Source of the DNA: Camellia lanceoleosa
Taxonomy: Eukaryota > Streptophyta > Magnoliopsida > Ericales > Theaceae
Assembly: GCA_025200525.1 (NCBI GenBank)
Contig: CM045760.1
Span: forward strand, 47,759,932-47,823,931
Length of the DNA: 64,000 nucleotides
Direction: 5' to 3'
Below, piece by piece: positions 34,936-46,619 of this stretch. Each line of letters opens with the position of its first letter. The first letter of the stretch is position 1. A program made the position numbers and the translations under genes. The notes under the pieces were generated by a model. It saw only the letters and a program-made list of their open reading frames with translations, had not been told where the DNA came from and made no database searches.

Positions 34936-36240
34936 TGTTGGAAATGGTTATAAATTCTGGGTAAAACCAGAATTTTATCCTAAGTTTGGTCTAATTTTTA
35001 GGTGGGCCCCGTGCGTCGTTTTACACGGGTCAAAGTGGTAACGCGTTCTATGCCGCGTCGTGATTCACGTGGTATATTTGGTTGCTCAAAACCATTACCG
35101 AGTGAATGGGAAATTGAAGCCAAAGTGTGCTCCATGGAAATGGAGTTTTGGTGGAAATTCCTTATGGTTTGAATAAGGCTTGTCCCACATTGATTTGATG
35201 GGAGGTTTTGAAAGGGTTTATAAGGCTTGGGTTTGGTACTTGGGGTGTGCCCCAAGGGGTACCCAAGTGTTTTAGAGGGAGAGGTTATGGGCAAAATAGG
35301 CTAGACCCATTGGACTCAAAAATCACCACACGCGCGCCGCCGCCGCCCGTCCAGTCGGGCGGGCTGGGCTTGGGTGCGTGGTGTGTGGTTGGGTTGGGCT
35401 TGTTCAACTCGATACTAATCTTTTTGGGCCAAAAACATTTGAAATTAATTTTATTAATTCAAATTAAACTGGTTTGGTTTTATTGTGCATCCAAACAAGG
35501 CCCTTCCCGAAATAAACAGGTTTGGTATTAAAGTTCATCCAAACAGGGCCCTTCCCGTTTTTAAACAGAAATAAACTGGTTTGGTTTTATCGCGCACCCA
35601 AACAGGGCCCTTCCTGGTTTTATTATCTGTTTAATTTATAACCCAACAGATTCAATTCTGTTTGAATTCAAAGCCAACAGGTATCATACCTGTTCAATTC
35701 AAAACCAAGAGCCACCTTTAAATCTATAAATAGGACAACCCCCATTTGGATTTTGTAACTCTAATTTTCGTTCTTCATGATTCTGAAACATTCTCTTCAT
35801 TTCTTTGCATTTTATTTACGAAAGAAAGAGTGTAAACACTTAGTGTGTTAAGAAGGCAAACAATTTGTAGTCTTTGCTATTGTTTGTAGTAGATCATTTT
35901 ATCCTGGGAGATAGACGCCCAAATTCGAAAGCACCGTGGAGAGGGCGAATCATTTTAAGGACACAGTGTCAAACACTGGACTTGATCAGGTTTTATTTTG
36001 AAGAAATTAAATCAAGTAAGTTCTTTATTTATTATTCTGTTTTTATTATTTATTTAAATCAGATTTTAATTTTGTTTTTGTAACAAAATAAAATCTGGTT
36101 TTATTTATTTATTTATTATTTCAAGTTTGATTTTTGTAATCAAACATATACTCTCCTTTTCTTTATTTCTTTAAATTCTAATTGTTGTTTTGTACACAAT
36201 AGAATTAAATCTTTTAAATACAGTGAAGATTGTTCTAACA
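34936..36240 (+). repeat. Copia III 3' LTR
   Basis: Same ends as the 5' LTR. It differs by a longer GC-rich segment (35329-35400) in which GTCGGGCGGGCTGGGCTTGG replaces the complementary C-rich run of the 5' LTR, by a 4-bp CACC difference near 35600, and by small clusters around 35805-35880. It is followed by ATATA and then by the family 2 LTR. Confidence 0.88.
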
Positions 36241-36259
36241 ATATATATATATATATATA

Positions 36260-36888
36260 TGAAAAATCTAGAAATCTCCTAAATATTGATTTGTGATTAT
36301 GTATCAATTGTAAGCAGTAAATAACAATCCCAATCAAACAATCAAGACAAATCGACACAGCGATTTTGACGTTGAAAAATCACAATTGAAGCACCTCTAA
36401 TTATGATAAAAAAATCACAGCAAAAGTCACAAAACAATTCACTAGGAAGACATAAATTAATTACACAAGTTTGCTCTCAATTACCTAACGAATCCACGCC
36501 TGAATCGAACCGACCCCTATATGCCTCTTCCGACCCCGTCTTCACCTCGCAATTGTCTTGCCCAACGTTGAATCCACAATGTCGATATCGAATCCATGAC
36601 AATGAGCCACTCCAGAATCTACCAAAGCTTCAGGCCCAAATTCAAGGGAATCCACTGAAGAACAACTCTCTCTTTTGTATTAAATGAAATAAACAATCAT
36701 TTGATGTATATTTCTCAAACCATGAGTTAAACTCAAACAAAACATCAAAGAAACTAGCAAAGAAACTCTAGACGCAAACCCTAATACCCAAGAAGAAAAT
36801 CTGGAAGTCGTACCCTAAAAACGGACTAAAACACATATTTCTAGAAAATAAATCCGTGATCTCCGCTCGAGCAAACTGACGCTCGAGC
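36260..36888. mobile_element. Solo LTR, family 2, copy B, truncated
   Basis: It starts TGAAAAATCTAGAAATC like copies A and C and matches copy C closely, but it stops after GCTCGAGC at 36888, where unique sequence begins. The lost part is about 290 bp compared with copy C. The truncation point is also the right end of duplication unit 1. Confidence 0.8.
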
Positions 36889-39487
36889 ATACCTGCAAGC
36901 ATTAATTTGCGTGCACCATTGTTATTAGCCTTACTTTAAAAAGTATGGTTGAACCTTGAAATAATTAAATTTTTTTTTTTTCAACTGTCAATCTCAATTA
37001 CATAGTTTTTATTTACGTATGCAATTATTTAATTAGTTGTTATATATATTTTAATATTATGCATATATACTAGTATGTATGTATGATTATTGTATGTAAA
37101 GATAAGTTTCAATTCAACCATGAAAATTAAGTAGTTGATCTTGTGGCAGTGTGGAAACTATTGAATACTAGCATTTAAAGGCATCTGCAGACAGCAAAAC
37201 ATTCAAACTTACACACCAAGAAGTCTGAATAACATAATGCTTAGATTGAAATTTATGCGGGCTATTTATTTTTATTTTTTTTTAAACTATCAACCACCTA
37301 ACTGCCCCACATCTTAATTTTTGTCATCAATTAGACATTGCTGGCTAGAAAAACGTGCCAAGAATTTTCTGTATCTAAGGCTACAATTTGGTCAGATGAG
37401 ACGGATTGAGAGTCTATCTAGGCTTAATCTAAAATGTAAAAGGATCTGTCCAAGTTCGAGATTTACTTTTGTCTAAATCCGAGTTTAACTTAAAAGAATT
37501 TAGGATTGACTCGGGTTGTCTAAATTCAAACACAAAAATTTATTTTTGATTGTCCTAAATTTTGCACTTTTTTGAAAATAAAAATGAAAAAAATATTCTT
37601 ACAAATACAAACACAAAAACCATGATTTGAAAATTAGATAATGTGTATCAAAAAAATATAATATATTACATTACAATATGATTTAATTTAAAGATGATAA
37701 AATAATATGTAATTTGGGTTTTTGGGTTGCTCAGATTTTGAGAACTCCTACCCAAGCCTTGTCTAATTTAATTCAGGCTGATAAATTTTAGTTTAAATCC
37801 TAACCAAGTTTAAAATTATATAGAACAAGCCAAATTGGACTCGAATTGTTTGGGTGAGGCCCCTCTAAGTTACACCCCTAATTCTTTATTCTCAAATCTT
37901 TTGTCTTTCTGTCTCATTACACACTAAATATGTAGAAATCTTGATGCACGTCTAGAGACATGATTTAATAATTGAAAATGTATTAAAACAAAGGGAAAAA
38001 AAAAATTCAAGGATAGAAAATCCTGTATTGTGTGTTTTGCCAATCTATGTTGAGTCCAATTTTGTTTACACTCAAACAATATACAAATATTTTGATTAGT
38101 GTAAACCGATGGGTTTGAGTGAGATCATTACACTTTTTGAGTATAAAAAAAGTCTACATATTTAAATCAATCATATTTTGTTTATTATTCAAATTAATTT
38201 TCATCTATATGTCTCGTGTTATTAACTTCGTGATATATGTCCAAATCCAGTTGGTTGAATTTGCAGGCGGGACCGATCATGTCTGAAATTACGACGAAAA
38301 AGAGTTTCTTGTAAACTCAAAAATTGAGAGTTACATAGATTTTATTTTTATAAATTAACCTTATCAAAAAGTCTTAGAACCGTTGTGATGTAAAAAAATG
38401 ATCAAAGTTATTGGATAATTACACTGGTTTTATGCTGGATTACTTGAATCGATTGGCTGGACAATAGAAATTTGGTAAATTTCATTTTTTGATTAATTTG
38501 AACAAAATAAATAAGATAATGACTAACACGTACTTATTATTATTTTATAAATTTTGGATACATTAGGAAAAAAAGGGAGAGTCAAATTCTAGTCACTAGA
38601 TTAACCCATTAATTCTATGAGGACTTACGTATAGGTTTTAATAAGTGAACTTATTGTTCAATAGATCCCTGATAATTAACAATATTTTTCATTAAACATT
38701 ATTAAAAAGTATTACTAATTGTTAATTTTCAGTGACAGTTCGAAAAAAGCATCACAAAAAACGTCACTAATTTTTAACTTTCAGCAATAATTTAAAAAAT
38801 TCATCACAGAAAAACGTCACTAATTATAAATTTTAGCAATAATTTATAAAAATTGTGAGAAAAAAAAGCCACTAATTGTTAATTTTTAGCAACATATACA
38901 AAAAATTGTTATAAAAAATTATTTTTAATAACAATTTTACTATGACTAAATTTTAATAAGACTTATTGAGAATAAGTTAAATTATTAGAACTTATTGATA
39001 ATTTATGTATACAGTTGTTATACAAATCATTCTTAAATCCTAATCGTCTTTTTGGAGGCATATATCACAATATAAACTGATTAATAATCTTTTGTAATAA
39101 TTTTTTTGGGGTGGACATATCAAATGAATTAGAAATTAAAAAAATTAATTACAAATCAATTAAGTGAGAGTAAGACATGTACTTGATACAAGTGAGAATT
39201 GTATTTAAAAAAAAAAAACACAAAAAATGGTTGATATATTTGGACAGTGAAATTTCACTGTCATAAATTACACTAAAGCCAAAGAAATTTTACTGTTTTA
39301 AAACGGTGAAAATTTTAATTCAGAACTAATAATTGCAAAATTCGGGTATCTATTAGGACTCAAAATTTCAAACTAAAATGGAAAATTTATATGTTATGAG
39401 ATATATACATTTCTCTAATTAAAAAAAAAAAAGATTTTTGTCTAAAAATTGCAAAATTGAGGACAATGAAAATATAATCATAAACCG
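36889..39487. other. Intergenic spacer between the two duplication units
   Basis: AT-rich, with no gene found. A hAT-like terminus may lie at about 37872-37882, whose complement reads TAGGGGTGTAA, but I see no partner. From 38680 to 38960 a unit of about 60 bp (CATCACAAAAAACGTCACTAATT-type with TTTTCAGCAA) is repeated about four times, probably part of a MITE interior. (A)n runs lie at 39207 and 39420. Confidence 0.5.
38680..38960. repeat. About four degenerate tandem repeats of 60 bp
   Basis: Each unit has a GTCACTAATT...TTAATTTTCAGCAA core followed by an A-rich stretch. The units diverge progressively. They code for nothing. Confidence 0.55.
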
Positions 39488-39639
39488 TAGCTAATTATTT
39501 CATGATTTATAACTTTCAAGAAGAGAATACTAAGTTGTTTTAAAATTCAATTAAAAACAAACATCTCTATGCTAAATTCTATGATTTACGATTTTGATTT
39601 GCTATGATATTATTCTATATTTATCTATACTCTACTCTA

Positions 39640-40455
39640 TCATATACATATATATATATATATATAATTAAAAGTAGTGTTTTACCCTTACTTAGGTAGC
39701 ACATTCTATAGGCTTACTTTTTTTAAAAAATACCACATCAACATGCCTTTTCCATTTACATATAAAATTCTACACAAATTCAATTTCAATTGTAATAACC
39801 AATTTAATATGGACTCTATCAGAGAAATACTTATTTTTCATATTTTTTTATTGTATATTTAATTTTGTTATTGTTAGATTTCTTTTATATAGTTGATATT
39901 TTAATTTAATTATTATGATATTTGAAAGAAATTTTATCTCAATATACAAATAAATAAATAAATAAGACATAATGTGCTTAATTATGTGCATCACACGGAT
40001 CAGATAATTTTTTTTTTTTTTTCTAACTTATTGATGTCTTAATATTAATTTATATTTATCATCATCTCATATATATATATAATTAAAAGTAATATTTTTC
40101 TCTTACTTAAGTGACACATTCTAAAGGCTTATTTAAAAAAAAAAAAACAAAAAATTACATCAGCATACTTTTTCCATTTATATATAAAGTCTTACACACA
40201 CTCAATTTCAATTATAATAACTAACTTTATACGGATTCTATTTGAAAAATACTTATTTTTCATATATATAATTATAATTTAATTATTATGATATTTGAAA
40301 AATTATCTCGATATACAAATAAATAAATAAATAAGACAGAATATGTTTAATTATGTGCATCACACAGATTAAATTAATTTTTTAAAATTTTTTGTCTATC
40401 TTATTGATCTCTTAATATTAATTTATATTTAATTATATATATGTATAACTAGTGT
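39640..40455. repeat. Two tandem AT-rich repeat copies, Helitron-like (unit 2)
   Basis: The counterpart of 19690-20560, with the same doubled structure and GTGCATCACACGG words at about 39986 and 40355. Small indels in A/T runs distinguish it from unit 1. Confidence 0.45.
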
Positions 40456-41316
40456 TCACCTTCAAAATTTATCTCTCCTATGTGGCATATCACTACAAGA
40501 TATATGACTTTTGGCAACCAATTATTTTGGTGTCTGAAATTAGTCTCAATTATTTTGGTTTCTAAAATCATTATTTTGGTCTCTAAATGCTTTCAATGAC
40601 AAAAATAAATTTGTCACCAAACACGTTGCTAAATTGACTTTTAGCGACGAATTTTTAAAAGTGTTGCTGAAAATGACAATTAACGACCAATTTTCAAAAG
40701 TGTTGTTGAAAATGACAATTAACGACCAATTTTCAAGAGTGTTGTTGAAAATGACAATTAACGATGAAATTTATACGGTCACAAAATGTTTGATTTTGTA
40801 GAACTAGACATTTAGTAGTTAATAATTCGTCACAAAATGTCCCTATTTAGTCACAAAAAACATGATAATGGCATTTTTAACCACAATTATATTTGATTGC
40901 CAAAACATAAATGACTTTCTCTACCACATATTTTCGTCAGTAAAAGTCAAAGTGAGAAAACTTTTTGGAATCGTTTAATTTCATAACTAAAAATTCACAA
41001 AAATAAAATTTGCCATCCAATCATTAAAAAAAAAAAAAATTGACATTTACAGAACAAAGGCACTATATTTCCCAAATCATAATGAGTACATAGAAAATAA
41101 AATTTTACAAAAATTAAAAGATTTACAGTAGAGGTCACCAGCAATACCTGCTCAAACCATTTTTGCAAGTTAATTGACCTAAATATTAAAAGGATTTCTC
41201 CGTCATCTGGGGCATATTCTAGCTTAAGAAAAATACATTATTCAAATGAGTTTGCATCAAGGGTGTTGTTGACGCTTTAGGCCTGAATAATATTGTAAGC
41301 ATATCCTACTAAGAGA
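40456..41316. other. AT-rich non-coding sequence before Copia IV (unit 2)
   Basis: Compared with unit 1 it has one additional copy of the repeated AATGACAATTAACGACCAAT phrase (40671-40765). No gene. Confidence 0.5.
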
Positions 41317-41914
41317 ATCATCTTTAGTTGATGTGCCACCAAATTCTTGGTGGCTTCATAGTGGAACACTTATTCATGTTTCCAATTCTTTGCGGGGGTT
41401 CATAAACAAACGTAGGCCAAGTGAATGAGAGAATTGTGTCTACGTTGGCAACGGAGTTAGGACCCCAGTAGATTTTGTCGGTAGTGTTAGGTTGTATTTT
41501 GAGTCTGGAACCAGTTTTATTTTAGAAAATGTTGCTTTTGTGCAATCTATGAGGTGAAACTTAATTTTCATTTCAAAACTTGATGAGTCTGGTTATTGTT
41601 TTAGTTTTGGTAATGGAAAATTTGATTTGTCTTTAAATTCTATTTTGGTTGGGAATGGATGCTTGTGTGATGGTTTATATAAACTAAATTTGTCCCAAAA
41701 TCAATTTTCTATGAATGTTGAAAGCAGAGGAACTAAAAGATGTTTAACTAAAGAAAACCCATCCATGTCGTGGCATAAAAGACTAGCACATATTTCTAAA
41801 GAAAGAATTGAGAGAGTGATTAAAACATATATACTTCCTAACCTTGATTTTCATGACTTTGTTGTGTGTGTGTGGATTGGATAAAAGGAAAAATGACCAA
41901 AACAAGGAAACTAG

Positions 41915-42310
41915 CACTACCAAAAAAAAAAAAAAAGGTTTTAGAGACCAAACTTTAGGGACAAAATTATTTTTTAGGGACCAAATATTTTGGTTGCGAA
42001 AAGTGTCGTTATTATATTTTTGGAACGAAAATTAGACATTAGTGGTGAATTATTATCCTTTTAGAACCAAATTTTATTGTCTAAAAAAATAAACCATTTT
42101 GAGACCAAATTATTTTGCCCCTAAAAGTCTATCTATTAGTGACATTTTCAAAATTTTGTCGCTAAAAGTCTTGTTTTTGACTTTTCGGGACGACCTTTTA
42201 GTGACTATCCTCATGACGATAGAAATTGGTCCCTAAATGTCTTTTGTAACAAAAATTTCACTTTTAGAGACCAAAACATTTGGTCTCTAAAATTCTTATA
42301 TGTTGTAGTG
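41915..42310. mobile_element. CACTA-type MITE in Copia IV integrase (unit 2)
   Basis: Same insertion as in unit 1, with the same TAG target duplication (41912-41914, 42311-42313). It differs by scattered substitutions. Confidence 0.85.
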
Positions 42311-43427
42311 TAGGATCCACACGTAGCAAAAACCTTTTAGAAATTATGCACACTGACATTTGTGGGCCTTTGTCTGCCACTTTGTGGGGGAAAAGAATAT
42401 TTTATCACTTTCATAGATGACTACTCACGTTATGGTTTTGTTTATCTAATTCATAATAAATCTGAATCTCTTGAAAATTTTAAGATTTATAAAACCAACG
42501 TTGAAAAACAAACTGGCAAAGTGATCAAAATTATTAAATCTGACCGTAGAGGTCAATATTATGGTAAACATGGTGATTTTAGTCAATGTATGAGACCTTT
42601 TGCTTAATATTTACAAACTTGTGAAATCATTGCACAATACACCATGTCTGGGACCCCTGAGCAAAATCGTGTAGCTGAGCGTCGTAATCGTACTCTAAAA
42701 GAAATGGTGAAATGTATGATTAGTACGTCCAAACTACCTGAATCCCTTTGGGGTGAAGCCCTTTTGACTACCATGTATATCCTAAATGGGGTACTGAGTA
42801 AAGTTGTTCCTAAAACACCTTTTGAATTGTGAACTGGAAGAAAACCTAGTTTGAACCACTTTCAGGTTTGGAGTTATCCTGCTGAAGTAAAACTTTACAA
42901 TTTTTCTGAAACCAAATTGGAACCTAGAACCACTCGTTGTTACTTTGTAGGTTATCCAGAAACGTCAAAAGGTTATAGGTTTTATTGTCCTGGTCATGGC
43001 ATAAGGATCGTTGAGGCAGGAAATACGAAGTTTCTAGAGAATGATGTAGGCGATTATATAAGTTCGGGTGAATAGTTTAGAGCTCAAATACATGAGCCTA
43101 CTTTTGTACCTTTGCTTATTGTGACAAACAAGTTCGTTTATTCTCAGATAGAGGGAGTAGGAGCACAAGCAGATAATGATGCCCCTAATCAGCCTATTAA
43201 TGTACCTCAACTAGTTGAAGATGTACAACAAGCACAACCTCCTAGGCATTCACATAGAGTTAGAAGGTCTACTCTTCCAAATGATTATGTTGTCTTTCTA
43301 GGGGAGCAAGATTATGAGCTCAAGGAAATAATTGATCCAATTATATACAACAAGGCAGTCACAAATCCAAAGTCTAGCAAGTGGATTGATGTGATGAAAG
43401 AGGAGATGCATTCCATGGAAATCAATT

Positions 43428-44018
43428 CATCGCGAACCTCATCCGCCAATTCATCACGACATGATAGCTCTGTCTTTCAAACCTTCAAGCACACAGCACC
43501 GATGAAGTTGACATCGACGAACTGATCAATGATGCAATCAAACATAGTTTTCAGATCACTACAGTGAGAAGCTTCGATGAGGCACTACGAGAACTCTGCT
43601 TCGCACCAGAAATTCAGATCATTTCAGATCGTTGCAATCGATTGGTTGAGAGAGATTAGGGTTTAAACACACACACACACACACACACAAAGTCGATCGA
43701 TTTCCCTCATATTTAAAATAAGGATGCTTCATAATAAGAATGTGGTAATATTAGATATAAAAAAAAAAAAATTTGAAAAATATATATAATCACACCTTAA
43801 TTAAAAAAGTGTGATTAAAAAAATATAACATAATCACATTTAATTGAAAAGTGACATAAAAAATAAATACTATCACACTTAATTAAATTAGGTGTGATTA
43901 AAGTATTAATTTGATTTTTTTAATCACACTTTCATTAAAAGTGTCATTAATCACACCTTCATTAAAAGTGTCATGTTTTAATTTCCTTAGGTGTGATCTT
44001 TAAGCATTTTTGTAGTAG
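43428..44018. mobile_element. CACTA-like insert replacing Copia IV RT (unit 2)
   Basis: The counterpart of 23473-24060, with a slightly longer (CA)n run (43669-43688). The right end again reads TTTTTGTAGTAG and is followed by the RNase H tail. Confidence 0.55.
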
Positions 44019-44302
44019 GGGCGGTTTTCTTTACAAAGAATAATAAAAATTCTAGTGGTGCTAAATATATAAATATGAAGTATTTCAAAGTTCACAAATA
44101 GGTGGATAATTGTGATGTCATTTATGAGCACATTGATACAAAAGACATGTTAGCAATCCTTTCACTAAAAGGCTTAGACCAATTGAGTTTGTTAAACATG
44201 TTGAGCACATAGGTATTTTATAGTCTTTTGATGTGCTTGGGTAGAGATATTTTTGTTAAGTATTTGTTTTTGATACATTAATGAGTTACCATTTTAGATA
44301 TT

Positions 44303-45414
44303 CACTACAAGAAAATGCACAATTGGCGACTAAAAAAAGGATTTTCGTCGCTGAAAGTAGTGGAAATGGCGACTAAAATCAGTTTAGTCGCCAAAGCTGA
44401 GAACTTTTGCCGACTAAACTACTTTAGTCGCCGAATATAGATCTTTTAGCGACTAAAAGTCGGTTTAGTCGCCGAATATAGTAGTTTTAGCGACTGAAAA
44501 AATTTTAGTAGCTAAAAGGCACGGTTTTTGGCGACAAAAACCATTTAGTCGCCAAATCTATAGGTTTTCGCGACTAAAAAAAACTTTAGTCGCCGAATAT
44601 AGGTGTTTTACCGACAAACACATTTTTAGTAGCTAAACCTGGACAAGTGGCGACTAAAATTGATTTTAGTCGGCAAAACTCGAGCTTTTGGCGACAAAAA
44701 AATGAGTTTAGTCGCCGATTGTAGTTATTCTGGGCGGAAATTCAAGTTTTTAGCGACAAAACAGAATTTAGTAGCCAAAAGGCATATAATTGGCGACTAA
44801 AATTCATATTTAGTCGCCAAAAGTCCTCCCATATTTTTTTTAGTAAATACTTTAATTTTTACATTAAATAACATTAAATAAAAATAATTATTTATATATA
44901 GAGTTTGTACTAAAACCGGAAAATTTAGTATATAAATAATATTTGTTGCATTGATATTCGCGTGAGATTGTAGTGGCATAGTGGGGAAAAGAGTGTTGCT
45001 GAAGGTTGACAAACATGGGAAATGGATGGTCATAGGTTCGAAACTTGGTAGGCACCGCGCGGGGCAAAAAAATTTTTTTTTTAAAAAGACTTTCAGCGAC
45101 TAAAGTCATTAGTCGCTAAAGGTAAAAATAATAAAATAAAAAATTAACTATTGGCGACAAATGGTTTAGTCGCCAAAGGTAGCATTCCAAAAACTGAAAT
45201 TGACTATTGGCGACAAATGGTTTAGTCGCTGAAGAGCTGACCTTTGGCGACTAACAGATTTTTAGTCGCCAAAGGCATCCGCGACCATATTTTGGCGACA
45301 AAATGGGCGACTAAAACTTTTAGTCGGGGAAAGTGGATTTGTGACATTTGGCGACTAAAATGCGACCTTTGGCGACTAAAAATTTAGTCGCCAAAGGTGT
45401 TTTTTTTTGTAGTG
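44303..45414. mobile_element. Palindromic CACTA-type MITE 2 (1112 bp)
   Basis: The ends are CACTACAAGAAAA (left) and TTTTTTTTGTAGTG (right), with target duplication ATT (44300-44302, 45415-45417). The body has more than ten GGCGACTAAA words and their complement TTTAGTCGCC, so both arms can fold on each other. The centre (about 44830-45080) is not palindromic and carries tRNA-like A and B boxes followed by GGGGCAAAAAAATTTTTTTT. There is no coding sequence. It lies only in unit 2. Confidence 0.9.
44974..45045 (+). promoter_or_regulatory. tRNA-like pol III A box and B box in MITE 2
   Basis: A box TGGCATAGTGG (44974-44984). B box GGTTCGAAACT (45035-45045), which fits GGTTCRANNCC well. The gap is 50 bases. 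A run of T follows from about 45068, which could stop pol III. No full tRNA cloverleaf is evident. Confidence 0.5.
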
Positions 45415-45417
45415 ATT

Positions 45418-46218
45418 AAAATTTGAGGTGTTGACTCTCATTTTATCTACAATTGTAACGAGTTGAATCAAATTGAATTTATACTTTAATCTCAGTTGGA
45501 GATTTATTTTAAATTATTAAACTCCATTCATATTGGACCCAATTGATTAAATTGTAACCCGTTAGTAACCATGTAATAGTTTTGTGGTTTTATTATTATT
45601 ATTATTTGATTACCATAAAAGAGTTGTGAATATTTATGGTTTATACCATTAAACAAAATATATTTTCTGGTGAGAAAATATTATATTTACTTTTGTCATT
45701 AAAGATGTTGAAATGTAATTTTAAATTGATATATATATATATATATATAATCAACGGTGTCATATAACAATCCATACATTTAGCAAACAATAACCATCAT
45801 TTACTTTAAAAATTCACCAATTCAATTTTTTTTTTTTTTAAATCAGGAAAACTTTATTTTTTAATTACAAATACTATAATATAGTGTATGGTTAACTCAA
45901 ATGAAATAAAATGATCATGTTTTAGCCTCTTTATAAAATAATTACTCCCTTATAACGCTGAACGATCATTTAATTTTTATCTTGTTTATCAATTTTTTAG
46001 GGAACAAAATATGAAAGTGAACATTATGGTATAATAATTACTTTATTTTACTTTATTTTAGTAAATCATACATCACATAAAAGATTTATTTTTTTAAACA
46101 AAATTAACAGGCCTAAAGCAGCCCAATCAAGAACAAGCCAGTAACCCCATTCAATATTTTTGTCGCCTTCGCTTAAATTTATATTTAAATTACAGTCAAC
46201 AATATTTAAATATATATA
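45418..46218. other. AT-rich sequence before the Helitron-like start
   Basis: No gene. (AT)n at 45731-45749 and T-rich runs near 45830. Deleted from unit 1 together with MITE 2, if MITE 2 was ever there. Confidence 0.5.
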
Positions 46219-46317
46219 TCTTACTATTATATATAAGAGGCAGTGAGGTATTGCTACAGTACACGGCTCTCTTTTTTTCTTTCCCATTTTACCCCTTTTT
46301 TTCCCTCCTTCCCGTTG
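46219..46317 (+). mobile_element. Helitron-like 5' end (Helitron A)
   Basis: TCTTACTATTATATATAAG at 46219 follows an A, as in plant Helitrons, which start TC after A. It is followed by GAGGTATTGCTACAGTACACGG, which also occurs (as GATGCTGCTACAGTAGATGA) after the start of Helitron B at 52655. The sequence continues past the nested gypsy element (51207) and past the nested family 2 LTR (52162), where AAAAAACTAATATTTTAGTT is shared with Helitron B. No 3' end was found for this copy. Confidence 0.55.
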
Positions 46318-46552
46318 TATAGCAATCCCGATTTTGACCCGACTCTGGTGGTATTCCTAACTTGGGTTTAGGACTTTCATATTGTTGTTTACCTCTTTCT
46401 TCTCTTGTATCTCTTTGAAATTGGCCTTTGGATTGTTATGGTTGCATTTGGAACAAGCTGGTTGCTTGTTTTTCCCAAACCTTGTTGTCCAAAATTTTGG
46501 CCTTCCGCTCGAGTGGCCATTATTGCGCTCGAGTGGGCTATGTATATTTTGG
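46318..46552 (+). repeat. Gypsy 5' LTR remnant (unit 2)
   Basis: Starts TATAGCAATCCCG and stops in the CTCGAGTG motif region exactly as in unit 1. Confidence 0.85.
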
Positions 46553-46619
46553 TGAAATTGACGAGGAAAGATGATATGTACATATTGACTTACCACCGCT
46601 CCACTCTAACCGGGCTATG

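Larger units (their letters stand above)
29311..36240 (+). mobile_element. Copia III: Ty1/copia element, present only in unit 1
   Basis: Two LTRs (1273 and 1305 bp) start TGTTGGAAATGG and end TTCTAACA, with 5-bp target duplication ATATA (29306-29310, 36241-36245). The exact empty site, GTTAGATATATATATG running into the family 2 LTR, is preserved in unit 2 at about 51233-51248. Gag, protease and the front of integrase are missing and replaced by non-coding AT-rich sequence, but RT is open for 346 codons. It inserted after the segmental duplication. Confidence 0.92.
19542..36888 (+). repeat. Segmental duplication, unit 1
   Basis: Matches 39488-51874 in the same orientation. Similarity begins at AGCTAATTATTT and ends within a GCTCGAGC word. 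If Copia III (29311-36240, plus its target copy) is left out, unit 1 is about 10.41 kb; unit 2 without its private 44289-46245 is about 10.43 kb. Stretches compared by eye differ by about 1-3%. Unit 1 lacks 1957 bp at its position 24330/24331. Element order is identical in both units, including nested insertions, so those insertions predate the duplication. Confidence 0.9.
41317..44224 (+). pseudogene. Copia IV polyprotein relic, unit 2
   Basis: Same domains and the same RT loss as in unit 1. Integrase is better kept: RGQYYGKHGDFSQCM is in frame (42548-42592), and [15 protein letters not shown] (42742) reads through where unit 1 has a stop. The TGA in place of Trp at 42829 and the broken protease (H-S-G) are shared with unit 1 and so are older. 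A private GTGTGTGTGTGG expansion near 41865 shifts the frame into a stop after CVWIG. Confidence 0.85.

Noticed and set aside
37350..37885. A second hAT-type element with a TAGGGGTGTAA end
   Set aside because: Only the right end looks like a terminus. No matching left end or 8-bp duplication was found.
44974..45045. A tRNA gene in MITE 2
   Set aside because: The box spacing of 50 bases and the lack of cloverleaf pairing argue against a functional tRNA.
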